Shown here piece after piece: positions 36,374-47,800 of a DNA stretch of 64,000 bases (the stretch's first letter is position 1; each line of letters starts with the position of its first letter). The notes under the pieces were generated by a model. That model made no database searches, was not told the DNA's origin, and saw nothing but the letters and a program-made list of their open reading frames with translations. This DNA is from Tubulanus polymorphus (lineage: Eukaryota > Nemertea > Palaeonemertea > Tubulaniformes > Tubulanidae): NCBI RefSeq assembly GCF_964204645.1, contig NC_134035.1, positions 4,712,501 through 4,776,500 of the forward strand, read 5' to 3'. Made by a program: the position numbers and the translations under genes.

Positions 36374-39300
36374 TCAAAGCGTCGTGGTAATGAATCGGCC
36401 GTCCGGTTGTAAGACAACTTGCAATGGTTTTCGGCCTCTAGAGGGCGGCGTTGGTGCCTTCCGCTTCCGCCGCGGACTCACAGTATTCGGTCGTTTCTTT
36501 CCGGAATCAATGAGTTTTTCGCTTGATCGATAGCGTGAAAAACTGTCCGTTTTCGGATCGGTTATCGAGAAAACTGACATGTCCTGATTTTTCGCTTTTC
36601 CGCTCGTTAACGACTTTTTCTTCTTTTTCGTAAGGCTAGCCTTGATGTCTAGTAGTTCGTTCATGTCATCGCAGGTGGCGGGATCGGTCAGCGATTTCGA
36701 ACCTTGTTTGAGGATCTTTTTCTCGAGTTTTTTCAATCTGGCGAGTTGGCGCCTCTTTCTCCACACGTGGACGGCGATTTTGTACGAGCAGTACATAGCA
36801 ACAATCTGAGTGAAGAAAAAAGAAACGGACAAAATTTACTAGAAATGAAAAGGCGTACACAATTTTCAAAGGGAAAATATTCAAAATCAGCCCATGCATG
36901 CAACGAATCAATGAATAGTGAAAACACTGCAGTGGAAAGTCGAGAGAAGATACACAATATCCGTGTAAGACGAATAACGAGAGAGATCCCACGATAAATT
37001 CAGCTAAAAATTAAAGGTTCTATGGTAAATTGGTATACGCGTATAATTCGAGCAACGTATCGGCTATGATGATATTTAGCCGAAACGTTGCTCGAAATAT
37101 ACCGTTAGCGGTAAAAATCCCCTTGGTAAAAATCCCCTCGGTAAAAAATCCCCAATTCTTCAAAGTAGGTAAAAATCCCCCTCCTGAATGTGGTGTAAGT
37201 AGATACAATCTTAAGGTCAATGAATTCGTATAATTATTACATATATCCAATTTATTATTGTGGGACATCATAAGGATATCATGAGTATACAAACTATAGT
37301 ATATACTTGAATTAAAACATACTACAAACTACCAGCCCATTAATACTAAATTAGTACTTAAAGTTATCACACAGCTTAATGAAAGGGTTCATCGCACTAA
37401 TATATTTCACTAGCTTGAATCTAAAATATCTAGAATTAAAAGTCCATTATTGCTTATAATTCATGGCATTGCACTGCTCAAATATACCCGAAGTCAACAA
37501 GAGTTTACAGTACAAAAATATTCCAGTTCAAATTTTTAAAAGATATTACAAATAAAAAGTTCATTGTTCTTATTAGTTCCAACAATTTATTTTATTCTAT
37601 GAGTTTACTTAAAGAATGTATCCCAACGAAAGATTCCATTGTGCAGTTCAAACTAATTTCAGTCTCATTGCAAATAAACGAAATTGGAGAAACATTTTGC
37701 TTTGAAATGTTCTTGAAAATCACCAAGTGGGGATTTTTACCTACTTTGAATATTTGGGGATTTTTACCTAGGGGATTTTTACCCAGGGGATATTTACCTA
37801 CAACCGAATACCTGTATACCATTTTACCATAGAACCTTTCATTTTTTTGCTGAATGTATGGTGGGATCGCCTCGTTACTGCAGTGGAATGCTAGAATTCA
37901 TAAAGCGATGCCGGTTGATGATCTGAAAAAAAACGTGTAGCCCTAAATGTAAGGAAAAGTGTTCGCAAAATAATGAAATGAATTTGGGAAGCAAATAAGA
38001 TTTAGACGTGTGAATACGTGGGGGATATACGTGCGTTCGTGTCAAAGTAGTGAAACAAATTTAACAAAAAGGTGGAAGCTGTTTTCTACCTTATCGTCCA
38101 CACGAATCAGACCCATTGAGGGGCGGGGCATGGGTGACAGCTATGTCGACTACCCGAGGTTCGGTGACAGTTAATTACGGTAGCGTCGACACCTCGTGCA
38201 GATGCACCCAAACAAGCCGAGTAATTACTTATGTTGCGGAGCATATTTTCTAATGGATTTTGTATTATTTCACGCAGTCTGGAAAATAACCAACTAATCG
38301 TAGCCGTGAAACTGGTAAGATAGTTAGCTAATCTAGAGGGGCAGTGGTTTATGGTAGAAACGCATCGGTCCACGTTCGTACACGCCCGCCGTATCGCCCG
38401 TCTCATCTGTTGTACCGTTCTAAACAGCGAATAAATCCCGAACAACTGAAATATCAATCATCGAACAAACTAAAACATTAGACAATACGCCGCCGATGAC
38501 AAAATGCCGAAGCTACTTTCGAGAAGGGTGCTCGTAGAATTCGAGGATTGAACAGACGCGGGACAGGGTTTGTAATGGTGGAGGGTACGTATCCGTCCGT
38601 GGTATCAATAACCGTCGACTATGAATTTGAATCCTCGGGATTGAATAATGAAATATCTGTGACCCGTTCGGCCACCAATAAAGGAAAAGTCGAGAAAGCA
38701 AGAGGTCAGCCACCACGCTGACTTGCATCTCTGGTCACGCAATATCCCGACTATATAAACGGCTCTCTATGGCGCTGTCTATCACATAGACGTTTTTGTT
38801 GAAGGATACGTTACCTATGCTGAGGTCGTTTTGGTGATGACTTCGCATTTGAACACCGAGATGAGCTTGGTAAGTGCCGCGAATCAGTTGTGGAACTTCA
38901 TGGGTAGTTTGTTGTAGCATGAACCCTATAATCCCACAGGGGCGGATCCAGGCTGGTTGAAAAGTGGTTCGCCTTATATGAAAAGGCCACTTTTAGTCAT
39001 AGCGGGCGTCCGGGTGAGCGCCGTCGGGTCCCCCAGAAAATTTGGAAAATTCAAGTACATTTTAGTGCATATCTAGGACTACTGCTTTATGTGAATCAAT
39101 TCACGTACTCCTATGTACATTTTCATGCTATATACTGAATACAGGAATACTGATTTTCGTCATAGATCAATGTCAGTTGGAATCTTTCACCTGTGATTTT
39201 CAAAAGGGCACTTGGCCCGAAAAGGGGGTTCAAACCACCTCAACATCCCCCTGCGGTTCCGCCCCTGACCCATGGTGTAGACACTCACCTCTACTACTCC

Positions 39301-42300
39301 CACTACTACGATGATGTCGGCTGTCGGTGCCACAAATTTCGTGCTATAGTCGTTCAGTGTTCTACATCCCTGAAAGATATTACCGTTTGGAAAATGAGAA
39401 AAATACCTTTTTTCGGAAAAAAAGAATTTTTGTACGCGCTGAAGTGCGTATATTTTCTGTATTACTTCAAGGAAAATTACCTGACAGTGTTTCCACGACA
39501 AGAACCATTTAGCAAGTTCACCTTTTTTGAAATAGTAAACGCAGAACATGAGAATTTGCACCGCGCTCAGCACCAGAACCACGCAGAAGTACTGGAAAAT
39601 ATTTCGAAGTGAAAAAAGTAAGTGCTACATTGCTAACTTTCGCGTCTAAAGACGGATTTCACCGAGAAGTGCTAACTCACCAACCATAAGGCCCATAGAT
39701 ACTCGCAACATACCCCTACCATACCGAGTAAAGAGATACCGACGATTCCACTACCAAAACCGAATAGAATAGCTGAAATCAGAGAAAAGAAAATAGTAAT
39801 CAGAACTACTACTTAGAAGAAAAGAGAAACTTTGATTTATTCCCTAAGATGAATTACTTACTTATCATTAAGTTGATTGTACCACTGACCCCGGGAATGA
39901 GACTTAAAAAACCAATTAAATAACGGAGTACCATTGCCATACCCAACACTGTAAATCCTCCTAACTGAAATTACCAAACAAATATCCATTTTTCTAAGGA
40001 ACCATTTCTATTTGTTCCATCTGTAGGGCCTAACGATAGCCGAGTTTAATATGAAGATATATTAGAAAAAAATTGAGTAGATGTAACGAGCAATCATCTC
40101 AATAATTGCTCGTATAGATGTAACGAACACGCAATTGCTCTCAAATATATACTTGGTATATAGGACGAAATTGATACGAGGAAATATTCGTTTCTGCGCA
40201 TTATTCGCGATTTTAGAATTAGTATAAACAATGATAGTCAAACTTCAATTATTTCTAGAAACATCATTTCGCTTGATCTCAAAATGAAAAAGATTTTATG
40301 GTGAAAATAGAGGCCATGCACTGCCGAAGGTGTGTGACCTTGAACTCACCTATCGCAGTGAATCGTCTGCAGTATGAATAAGCAGATATTTGTTAGGATG
40401 TAATAAATTAGCGTAAACCGCAAGGAAATTTGCTGCTAAATTTCTAATATCTATCGATTCTAAATATTTACGAAAACCTGCCATTCACGTGCAGTTTCCT
40501 AATTGAAGGTCAAAACTGCTCGGAAATATGGCATATAAAATTATTATTTCTTTTCTGGCGTCGTGAGTCGAGTTTGACTAAGGACTTTTGAAGTCAGCTG
40601 AGAAATCATTCAATGCTTTAGCTCAGTTTTCCTTTTTTTCAAGAGATGAGCAGTCGGCTCTAGTTCCACGTATTTGGGTAAAGGGGACATGAGCCAATTC
40701 TATAGACTGGGCATCATTCAACGGTATACGACTGGTCTTCAGATTTACGCACGTCTTGCATGTGACGTCATAGTTATTTTTACTGACAGTTTCAGAGACT
40801 TGTCATACCTTGGAGTGATTTGACAATCAAATCATTACTCTAACGACAAAAGCTAATCGGGCCATTTACGAACTTCGGAGAGTGCGTCAAGTAAATTGCT
40901 TATCGCGTTTCATCACCTATATAGTGACATGGAAAAAAACAACATGGCTGCAAGATCTCCGTTGAACTGTAACGAATAAGAAAAGAGACGCCCACTCAAC
41001 GGGGATCGAACCCGGTTCAAGCGTGCTGACCAGTAGACCAATAGAACTAGCCCCTTTGGCAATTGGGTATAAAGCTTGTCGTAACAGAACAAACTAGATC
41101 TAGTTTAAGACGTGAATGTAGAACGGCCAGTTGGTTTAAGCCGCCGGTCACTGGGTCTCGTCAATCCAGGGTTTATGGGTTCAAACCCTGGTGGCGACAG
41201 AGTTTCTTAGTCGAAGGTTCGTCTCTGGTCTCTCCCCCGTGGAGAAAAAAAATATCGAACCCGCTTATAACGCCCTGCGTGGCGCTTAGCGGGTTGAGGG
41301 TGTTAAAAAAACCTCCAATGGGACTGGGTTTAGGTTGCAATACTGACTCTGTTATCCGAGTCAATCGGGCAAACAGACCCTGTGATTTTCTCATTTTTTC
41401 CTCGTATAGATTCACAAGCGATTCTTTTTATCGCACATATTCTGCATCAATCTAGTAATTGCCCACCTTAGGATCGGATCGTACGTGAGTCAATCTCGTA
41501 CAGAGAACGGGACGTTGTTCGAATTTTTGTGAGTCACGTAAACAGATTCTAGTATAGTTTATAAAGCAACCTGTATGATTAGTAGTTACTTTGATCTTCC
41601 CTTTTTAACGATGTGAGCATGCTTTGTAACTCGCAACGAATTTCTTGTTATACGTGATAAAAATGATTGTCGTTCGGTGGTTGTGTAAGCGATTGAAAGC
41701 TAATACGAGGCAAAAATGCTGCGATCAAAAAGCAGATTTTTTCTGCATGATTTTCTGTGACCTTTTTCACGTAAGAATATCTAATTCATTTTCCGCTGAA
41801 ATTAAATTCTCTATCAGTCGTTTTGTCACTTTAAAAGAAAACGAAACGGAGAAAGTAGGAGAAAATATTCAAGATATTCTCGTAATATCTGCGAAATCTT
41901 TCAAGATTTGGTATTTCAAGTATTACCGTGCATTTCTCTTTTCGTATACGTATGGCCATTTTGCGCAGTACAAATCTAATGAATAAATTATATATACAAC
42001 TTCCGTGTAAGTCTAGTTTCCATACTTTCAAAAAAACATTAATAGCTATTTTTGGAGATAGATTCAAAGCACGTTGAATCTCTATTTACGGATTACAATC
42101 AGAATTCATCCTGTTTAGTGAATATGTATTTATATGTATGCCCGTGTATTTTTGTAAAATCCTATATATTCAACGTATCTCGTGATATCAATAAGTATTT
42201 ATCATACATCGTTCTTAGTTTATAAACTCATTTCGAATATTTTCACGACGTTATCCCCCCCTCAAAGAGACCTTTGTCGTGGAAAATGATAATCCTACCT

Positions 42301-42415
42301 AAAATCTAAACTTCTTGATTCCCCGCGGAAAGTTAAGCGTATAAGATATGATACTTACCAGTGCTATAATTGATACTATGATGACAAACGTCTTGTGGCA
42401 AAGAACACTCGCCAT
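36374..42415 (-). CDS. Tetraspanin-like four-transmembrane protein, isoform with distal last exon
   Basis: Small membrane protein of unproved function. Coding exons in transcription order: 42415-42359, 39964-39862, 39772-39681, 39591-39481, 39369-39289, 36805-36374. All join in phase to 291 residues. TM1 about 10-32, TM2 about 48-73, TM3 about 80-105; TM4 starts at about 138 and is completed by the last exon (IVAMYCSYKIAVHV). After TM2 comes GVCCEYLWALW, recalling the tetraspanin Cys-Cys turn. The loop between TM3 and TM4 is short, with WKHCQGC, and lacks the full CCG-type large loop, so this is tetraspanin-like rather than a standard tetraspanin. The 143-residue tail is cytoplasmic, Lys/Arg/Ser-rich, with proline-rich APTPPSRGRK. 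Exon 4 was ended at CAG|GTAATT, because the nearer GTGAA site would bring an in-frame stop. AATAAA at 36273-36278. Confidence 0.72.
37013..37843. mobile_element. Foldback DNA element with long terminal inverted repeats
   Basis: The outer ends AAAGGTTCTATGGTAAATTG (37013) and the reverse complement of TACCATAGAACCTTT (ending about 37843) match. Next inward are clustered GGTAAAAATCCCC motifs on the left and GGGGATTTTTACC motifs on the right. The interior is AT-rich with no transposase frame, about 830 bp, in the tetraspanin-like gene between its two candidate last exons. It also carries GCCGAAACGTTGCTCGA mirrored by TCGAGCAACGT near its left end. Confidence 0.82.
38107..38445 (-). CDS. Candidate alternative last exon of the tetraspanin-like gene
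   Basis: It follows a good acceptor (GATATTTCAG) in phase 0, the phase left by exon 5 (39369-39289), and completes TM4 with a different sequence (LFGIYSLFRTVQQMRRAIRR). It then runs to its own stop, giving a 112-residue tail and a 260-residue isoform. The tail is Arg-rich next to the membrane and Cys-rich later, unlike the Lys/Ser-rich tail of exon 36374-36805. A donor-like site inside it (CATAA|GTAATT, phase 1) does not fit the distal exon's phase 0, so it is best read as terminal. No clear AATAAA was seen just downstream. Confidence 0.5.
   Translation of the reverse strand: MFGIYSLFRTVQQMRRAIRRACTNVDRCVSTINHCPSRLANYLTSFTATISWLFSRLREIIQNPLENMLRNISNYSACLGASARGVDATVINCHRTSGSRHSCHPCPAPQWV
38938..39266. 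mobile_element. Non-autonomous element with AGGGGCGGA termini
   Basis: About 330 bp. Begins AGGGGCGGATCCAGG and ends GGTTCCGCCCCT. The interior shares blocks (AAAAGGCCACTTTT, GTGATTTTCAAAAGGGCAC) with diverged copies near 20655-20990, 21310-21510 and 43685-43960. Lies directly downstream of exon 5 of the tetraspanin-like gene. Confidence 0.7.
40988..41052 (-). repeat. tRNA-like SINE relic
   Basis: On the minus strand it has an A-box-like TTGGTCTACTGG and the B box GGTTCGATCCC. The acceptor stem does not pair and there is no proper anticodon arm. It is more likely a SINE head than a tRNA gene. Confidence 0.55.
41121..41330 (+). repeat. tRNA-derived SINE-like element
   Basis: A degenerate tRNA head (CCAGTTGGTTTAAGCCG, then GGGTTCAAACCCTGG) is followed by a non-tRNA body with CGCCCTGCGTGGCGCTTAGCG and an A-rich stretch. 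B-box and T-arm pairing are clear; the acceptor stem is not. In intron 1 of the tetraspanin-like gene. Confidence 0.6.
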
Positions 42416-44864
42416 GATATTTTCTAAATGTTAGAAATCTTAGAATATTGAACGGTTTGACGGCTAACACAGTCTCTTTTAATACAGTTAGACGTCTTCG
42501 TATATTTTCCGCTTAAGTTTTCGACTGTATTTGCCGGCTCTATGCTGCAAATTTCTTAGACGCTGCTGCCTTCCCTAGAGATCGCGAATTCTGGGCATAC
42601 CTTTCTGGAGGGCCCGGAATACCTGTCGAGTTACACACCGAAAAATTCCCTTCTTAATAATCCTAATAATTGTTCGCGCACATCTAGCAATATTTCTCGA
42701 CGATGCCAGAAAAATCCGTTCGTTTCGGTGAAAAACTACGGATTTCTAAACAATGAATTTGGAGTTCTCTAGGAGTTCGCATTTCAAACGTTCCCGTAAC
42801 GCGCACAAAGTCCAGTTGTAATGTTTTTTTTCCCAAATCTAAAATAAATTTACGATAATTCAGGCCGCAGATGCGGTGAATTAAAACAGGTAGTTTTTAG
42901 TTTACGAAAGCTGATAGGTGTATGAGAGACGTTGAGATGGTTCGGTTCGCATTTATAAACGACCGATGAATGCGCCCAGTGTTTTGCGGTTCTGCATTTT
43001 ATACGTGTATATCACACGGGTATTATATATGCTCAATAGCTAATGCAAACATGATTAGTTCAATTGAATTGTTTTTTTTTTAATTTCAATTTATTGACAC
43101 AATAGATGGAATATGTCACAAAACGATAATGTGTGTATTAGATTTGAAGCCTATGTTGATATTGAGGATGATTCAATTACCGGGTTTAGGCCGTTCGTTT
43201 GCAGTTGGCAAAAACCCTTGTCCGAAAATAGTAACAAAAACAAAGTTTAAGGAACTTTAAATATCCCCTGACTGATCATTTTCCTCGTAGGGATGACGAA
43301 ATATTAGATTTAGATAAAACTCTCTAAAGCGGGTCTAATCATCGAAAAAAAAATAATGTGGATTTAATATTTGACCATATTTGGATAAGTTGAGATAGAT
43401 ATATGCGTTATAGACGTCACCGGTCGATGTGATGATATTACATCAATGCGCTTGGCTTTAGTTAGATTTCGGTAAGAACTGTTCGGTGATGCTCGTCCAG
43501 ATAATTCCTCACCGAAATTATTGTAAATAAAGCACAGATTGAATCTAATAACTAAAAGCAATTACAGTAAACGTTACTCGGACCGGCAGTTGTGGTTCTA
43601 GGTAAGCAATGTCTGAAGATAGGAAAATAAGTATAGTAAGCTACAAGCACCGAGAGAATTTATAATACTGGAGTATGTGTTCATTCTCCAGGAGGGGCCG
43701 AGGGGCTAGCGAAGGAATCCCCTAAAAGTGCTCCTCAAAAAGTCAGTGTCAAACAATTTGGGTCAAGACTTTGCTTAAATTGCATGTGGTGTTTCTTTAA
43801 TGAAAAGCAATCCATTCTCAAATGATTTATTCGGGCACTTCGTGTCAAAGATGTCCTTTATTCAATAGGAAAGTGCCCCTCTTCACCGTGAAGTGCCGTT
43901 TTTCTTGAAATAGAACAACCCATCAAAAAAGCTTGGCGCGGGCCCGAATCTCCCATCCAACTCGATGCTAGTCAAGTAGCTTAAAATCAGAAGTAATGGC
44001 AGATTTGAAAGTCCTGCCTTACATATTTGTACCCGATATATTGGAGTTTTGCATCCTAACGTTTACTGTGAATAGTTCATCTATTCATCCTCCACACACT
44101 GAGTCAGTTGCAGCAATGTCCTCAGTCCAAGAATGACCTGAAATCGATCCTCTTACGTTTTTTGTTTTCATATTCAAAGGCACGAACGAGCAAAGCCTTT
44201 TGACTGTTGTTGTGGATCAAACTCATAAATAAGAAGCAACTTCAATTTTTCGGTATAAAATCAATTTTTCAATTCATTCGAGTTGATTCTTTTAATTCAT
44301 ACATGATGAATTGACACTTAATACACAAATATAACGCAACGCATGCGCAGTAACTGTACAGTAGTAATACATGTATTCATCGTTCTTAATTGCTTGAAAT
44401 TTTTGCATGAAGTCCGTGGCCCAAGGCGTTCATCTCCTGCCCCTATAGGCCGCGTTCACACGAAAACTAGTTAGACCGGTCTAAATGGGTCGGTACCTGG
44501 TCCGGTCCAAATTTAGACCGGACCAAATTTTGGTGAGCGTTCACACGGCGTTTTGAAACGCGGTGATAAAATCGCTAGTCACCGGGCTCACAAGATGTCG
44601 CCATCAGCTATATAATCAATTGCGCCTGAATTTAGTCTTGCTTCCAGATTCGAAGTATAGCAAGACATTCTTTATCTGATCAATTCGATCCTCTGTGAGG
44701 TTTCGACATTTTTGCGAATTCGATCTTATTCTATCACGCTGAAACTCTTGGACCGGACCAAAGTTAGACCGGTCTAAATTTCGTCGTGTGAACGCGCCTA
44801 TAGTCACCAATGTAACGTTAAATGCATTTCCTTTATAGTGGGGTTTAAGTTTCTTGCGCGTCTA
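42416..44864. other. Spacer between tetraspanin-like gene 5' end and SAAL1 3' end
   Basis: Holds the tetraspanin-like promoter side, a diverged AGGGGC-type repeat (about 43685-43960) and a MITE (44449-44799). No further gene seen. Confidence 0.55.
44449..44799. mobile_element. MITE with 5-bp TSD TATAG
   Basis: Left end GCCGCGTTCACACG and right end CGTGTGAACGCGCC are reverse complements with one mismatch. Next inward, TTAGACCGGTCTAAA occurs on both sides. TATAG flanks the element at 44444-44448 and 44800-44804. 351 bp, non-coding. Confidence 0.88.
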
Positions 44865-47800
44865 TCACGCCGGAGCGCTTCGCTCCAATATATCGGCCAA
44901 TCGATTCAGGCCGTAGGTAGTCGCGATTTCGCGCCATTTCGACAGAATGTTCTTCGCTATTTTATCCTCGTCCGAAATCGCTTTGAACATCGCGACGATA
45001 CGAACGCGCGGGCAATGTACGTCGAGGTAATCCAGAATCAACGGCACCGAATATCGCGGACTGGCGTCGTCCTGAAAAATACGAAAAAGCAGATACGTTT
45101 TTTAAGCGGCGGCGCGCTACGGAGAACTTACAAAATCCTGATACGCATTTCTTGCTGCTCAGGGATTGCCAAGTATTTCATGGGTGATTTTTCAAATTTT
45201 CCAAATGGAAAAATCGGGCCTTCATAAAAATGAACAGATACCATCGGTGACTGGTTGATAAATGTGATTTTCAAATCGCTGTAGAAAGTCGCCCTTGGCA
45301 AATGCAATACGTGAAATGTAAATGAATTTCCAAAATATTTCCCTGATTTGAGGAAAATTTCTCGAATTCCCAAATATTTCCTAACTGGGAATCGTTATTT
45401 CAAAATTCCCAAGTTCCCTGTACTGTGGGAATCATCATGTGATTATCCGAGGTAATCGCAATCTATGAACCTATCAATGCCGTATTTTAATACTTACCGC
45501 TAACGGCGCCGGTTCATGCAACATATTCGTAATATCCTCGAGGAATCCGCGAATAATCTGATACAGCAGCACTGACGCGCGATTTGAGTCGCGGGTGCCG
45601 CGTTCCGGCGCCGGCGACGACTGTTGACTCGACGCGGCGGCTGGCTGCAGCGGCGTTCGCGTCAGCTTCGACGTCGAAGGTTTCGGCGACGGCGATACGA
45701 TGATACGCGTAGCGTGCGGTTCACCGGAATCATGCGGTTCGCCGGAACCCTGCGGCGTCGCGGAGATTTTCTCGTCCGTCGATGATTTCAGATTTTCTTC
45801 GACAACTGCTGTATCACATTTCGTATTATCCTTATCGGTTTTCGCGTCGCGTGTATCTCCGTCTTGCTGCTTATCAGTTACTCCGTTATCCGTTGAACGT
45901 TTATCATCTTGCGACGAATCTTTCTCCGCCGGTGCCAGAGTTTTCATCGGAGTCGATTTCCTCACCTCGATCTCCGGCAGAACGGCGTCGAGAATTTTCA
46001 ACAGACAACGAATCAATTCGGTGTCTGAAACGTAACGACACAAAAATAAATATAGGTTCAAGACTTTCAAAAAAAAATTCTAGGTATAACGCAGTTTTAT
46101 AACTCAGTAAATCATTTTCCATTCTTGACTTGCAACTGGAAATAACTTCCTAGTGAACTAATGAATTCATGACTAACTGCCCTAAAAGACTCTGATGAAA
46201 GTGTAGAGTGGTTTCATTTTTATTGCGCAATTGTGAAATTCCGAGACTGTATACATAATCTACTACTTCAATGGCAAAATTTGAAGATTTCCACGGACTC
46301 AAGTTTTGATCTCTAATAATCGACCCTGACCTTTATTCAGAAGGGAAAATGTGTCCGGCGAATCCATGATGAGTACGTTGAGAACGGACAGAGTCGACGA
46401 AAGGCTGCCTTCGCGTTCCTTCAAACCGATCACTGGATCGTCGCATACGATCACTAAATACTGCATCAAATACACACTCACTTCTTCAGCATGATACACT
46501 GTATATATAGAGAGAGACATCAGTATTGTAGTTAACTATGCAGTCTTAATCAGGCTTATCGAAGCCCGCTTGAATTTGGTACGCATCTATTTTTAGATCT
46601 CAGCAGAGTTTATTCGGGCGAGGTGTCGTCGATCTGTTGTCTATTCCCTGAAACCCTCAGACAATTGACAAGACTTGTCGCCATCCTTGCAAAAACAGAT
46701 CGCCAAGAACTAAGGGAATCTCGTTTCTGGACTAAACGCACTTTTTATTTCATTTGAAAATGAATTAAAGGTTTGTACAGGACACCAGAAACCTGTCGAC
46801 ATTAAATCTATCACTTTGCATGGAAAAATCAGATCGTCCAGACTTCACTGATTAAAAGTTGATTGTCTGAGGGGTGCGGGGTACATGCAGCAGCTTGATA
46901 GCTGAATTTGAATAAGCCATTGAAATCATAATTCATTTCATAGCTATGATTATACATGTATATGGTGTTGTGTCGGCAAAAAGTCATCGATTAATACTGA
47001 CCTAAAGACTGGACACCGGTTTCTGTGGTCGATACCAATTGGAATATGTGTAAATACGTATCTAAAGTGACGCTCGGTTGAAATCTAAATGGAGACAATA
47101 ATAATATTCAACAGTCGTTGTCGATCACATCAACTGGACCAGAATCTCAATTCGCCAAGATTTACCCGATTTGTTTGAGAGTTTCGAGAAGCGCCAGCAA
47201 CATTTCGACCGTTGCCCATTTGTTGCATATATCGTCGTCGATATCGAGTAATTTGTCTAAAAATTCGCCGACGTTTGCTAACAGATCATCTACAATAGGA
47301 CACGAAATACCGTAAACCGACTAATCAACGAAACAACCTGATACAGTCTACTGTTTAACAACTTACTATTAGTCGAACTGGACAGAATGAACTGGATGTT
47401 GGACACGAGGTCAGGTGTTGATTTAATGGCTGTGATCCATGGCTGACGAGCCTCTGGCGTGGTGGAGACGCATGCGTATAATAACCGCATCGTTTCGACG
47501 AGAGTCGGTGCATCGTGATTCTCCGTCAGCAACATCACTAATTTTCTGTAATTAATTGATTGAAGGTTTAATAGCAATGCACTGTGAAGCCTGAAGCACC
47601 ATTCTTGAAATCAGTTTCTTGTGACATGGTTGCACCACACGTCAGAGGCTGGTTGCTGAAAAGTTGGTTAAAGATAACCGGAGGGTAAATACCATAGTAA
47701 CAATTAACTTAAAATTGTCACTATGTCAACTATCCGCTGGTTAACTCTTCAACAACTTTTTAGCAACTGGCCCCTGACATTTATGGTAGTGCTATTTCAA

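Noticed and set aside
38735-38920. Open frame beginning MLQQTTHEVPQ as a possible extra exon of the tetraspanin-like gene
   Set aside because: The only nearby acceptor leaves two extra bases, which does not fit the phase 0 end of exon 5; no hydrophobic continuation of TM4.
39522-39591. Shorter exon 4 of the tetraspanin-like gene ending at AAAAAAG|GTGAAC
   Set aside because: Joining this to exon 5 gives a TAG after two codons; the donor CAG|GTAATT at 39481 keeps phase 0 and the frame.
41121-41200. Functional tRNA at 41.12-41.20 kb
   Set aside because: B box present, but the acceptor ends do not pair and the anticodon arm is unclear; treated as a SINE head.
41645-41986. 113-codon open frame in intron 1 of the tetraspanin-like gene
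   Set aside because: AT-rich, no recognisable family, same length as expected by chance in such DNA.
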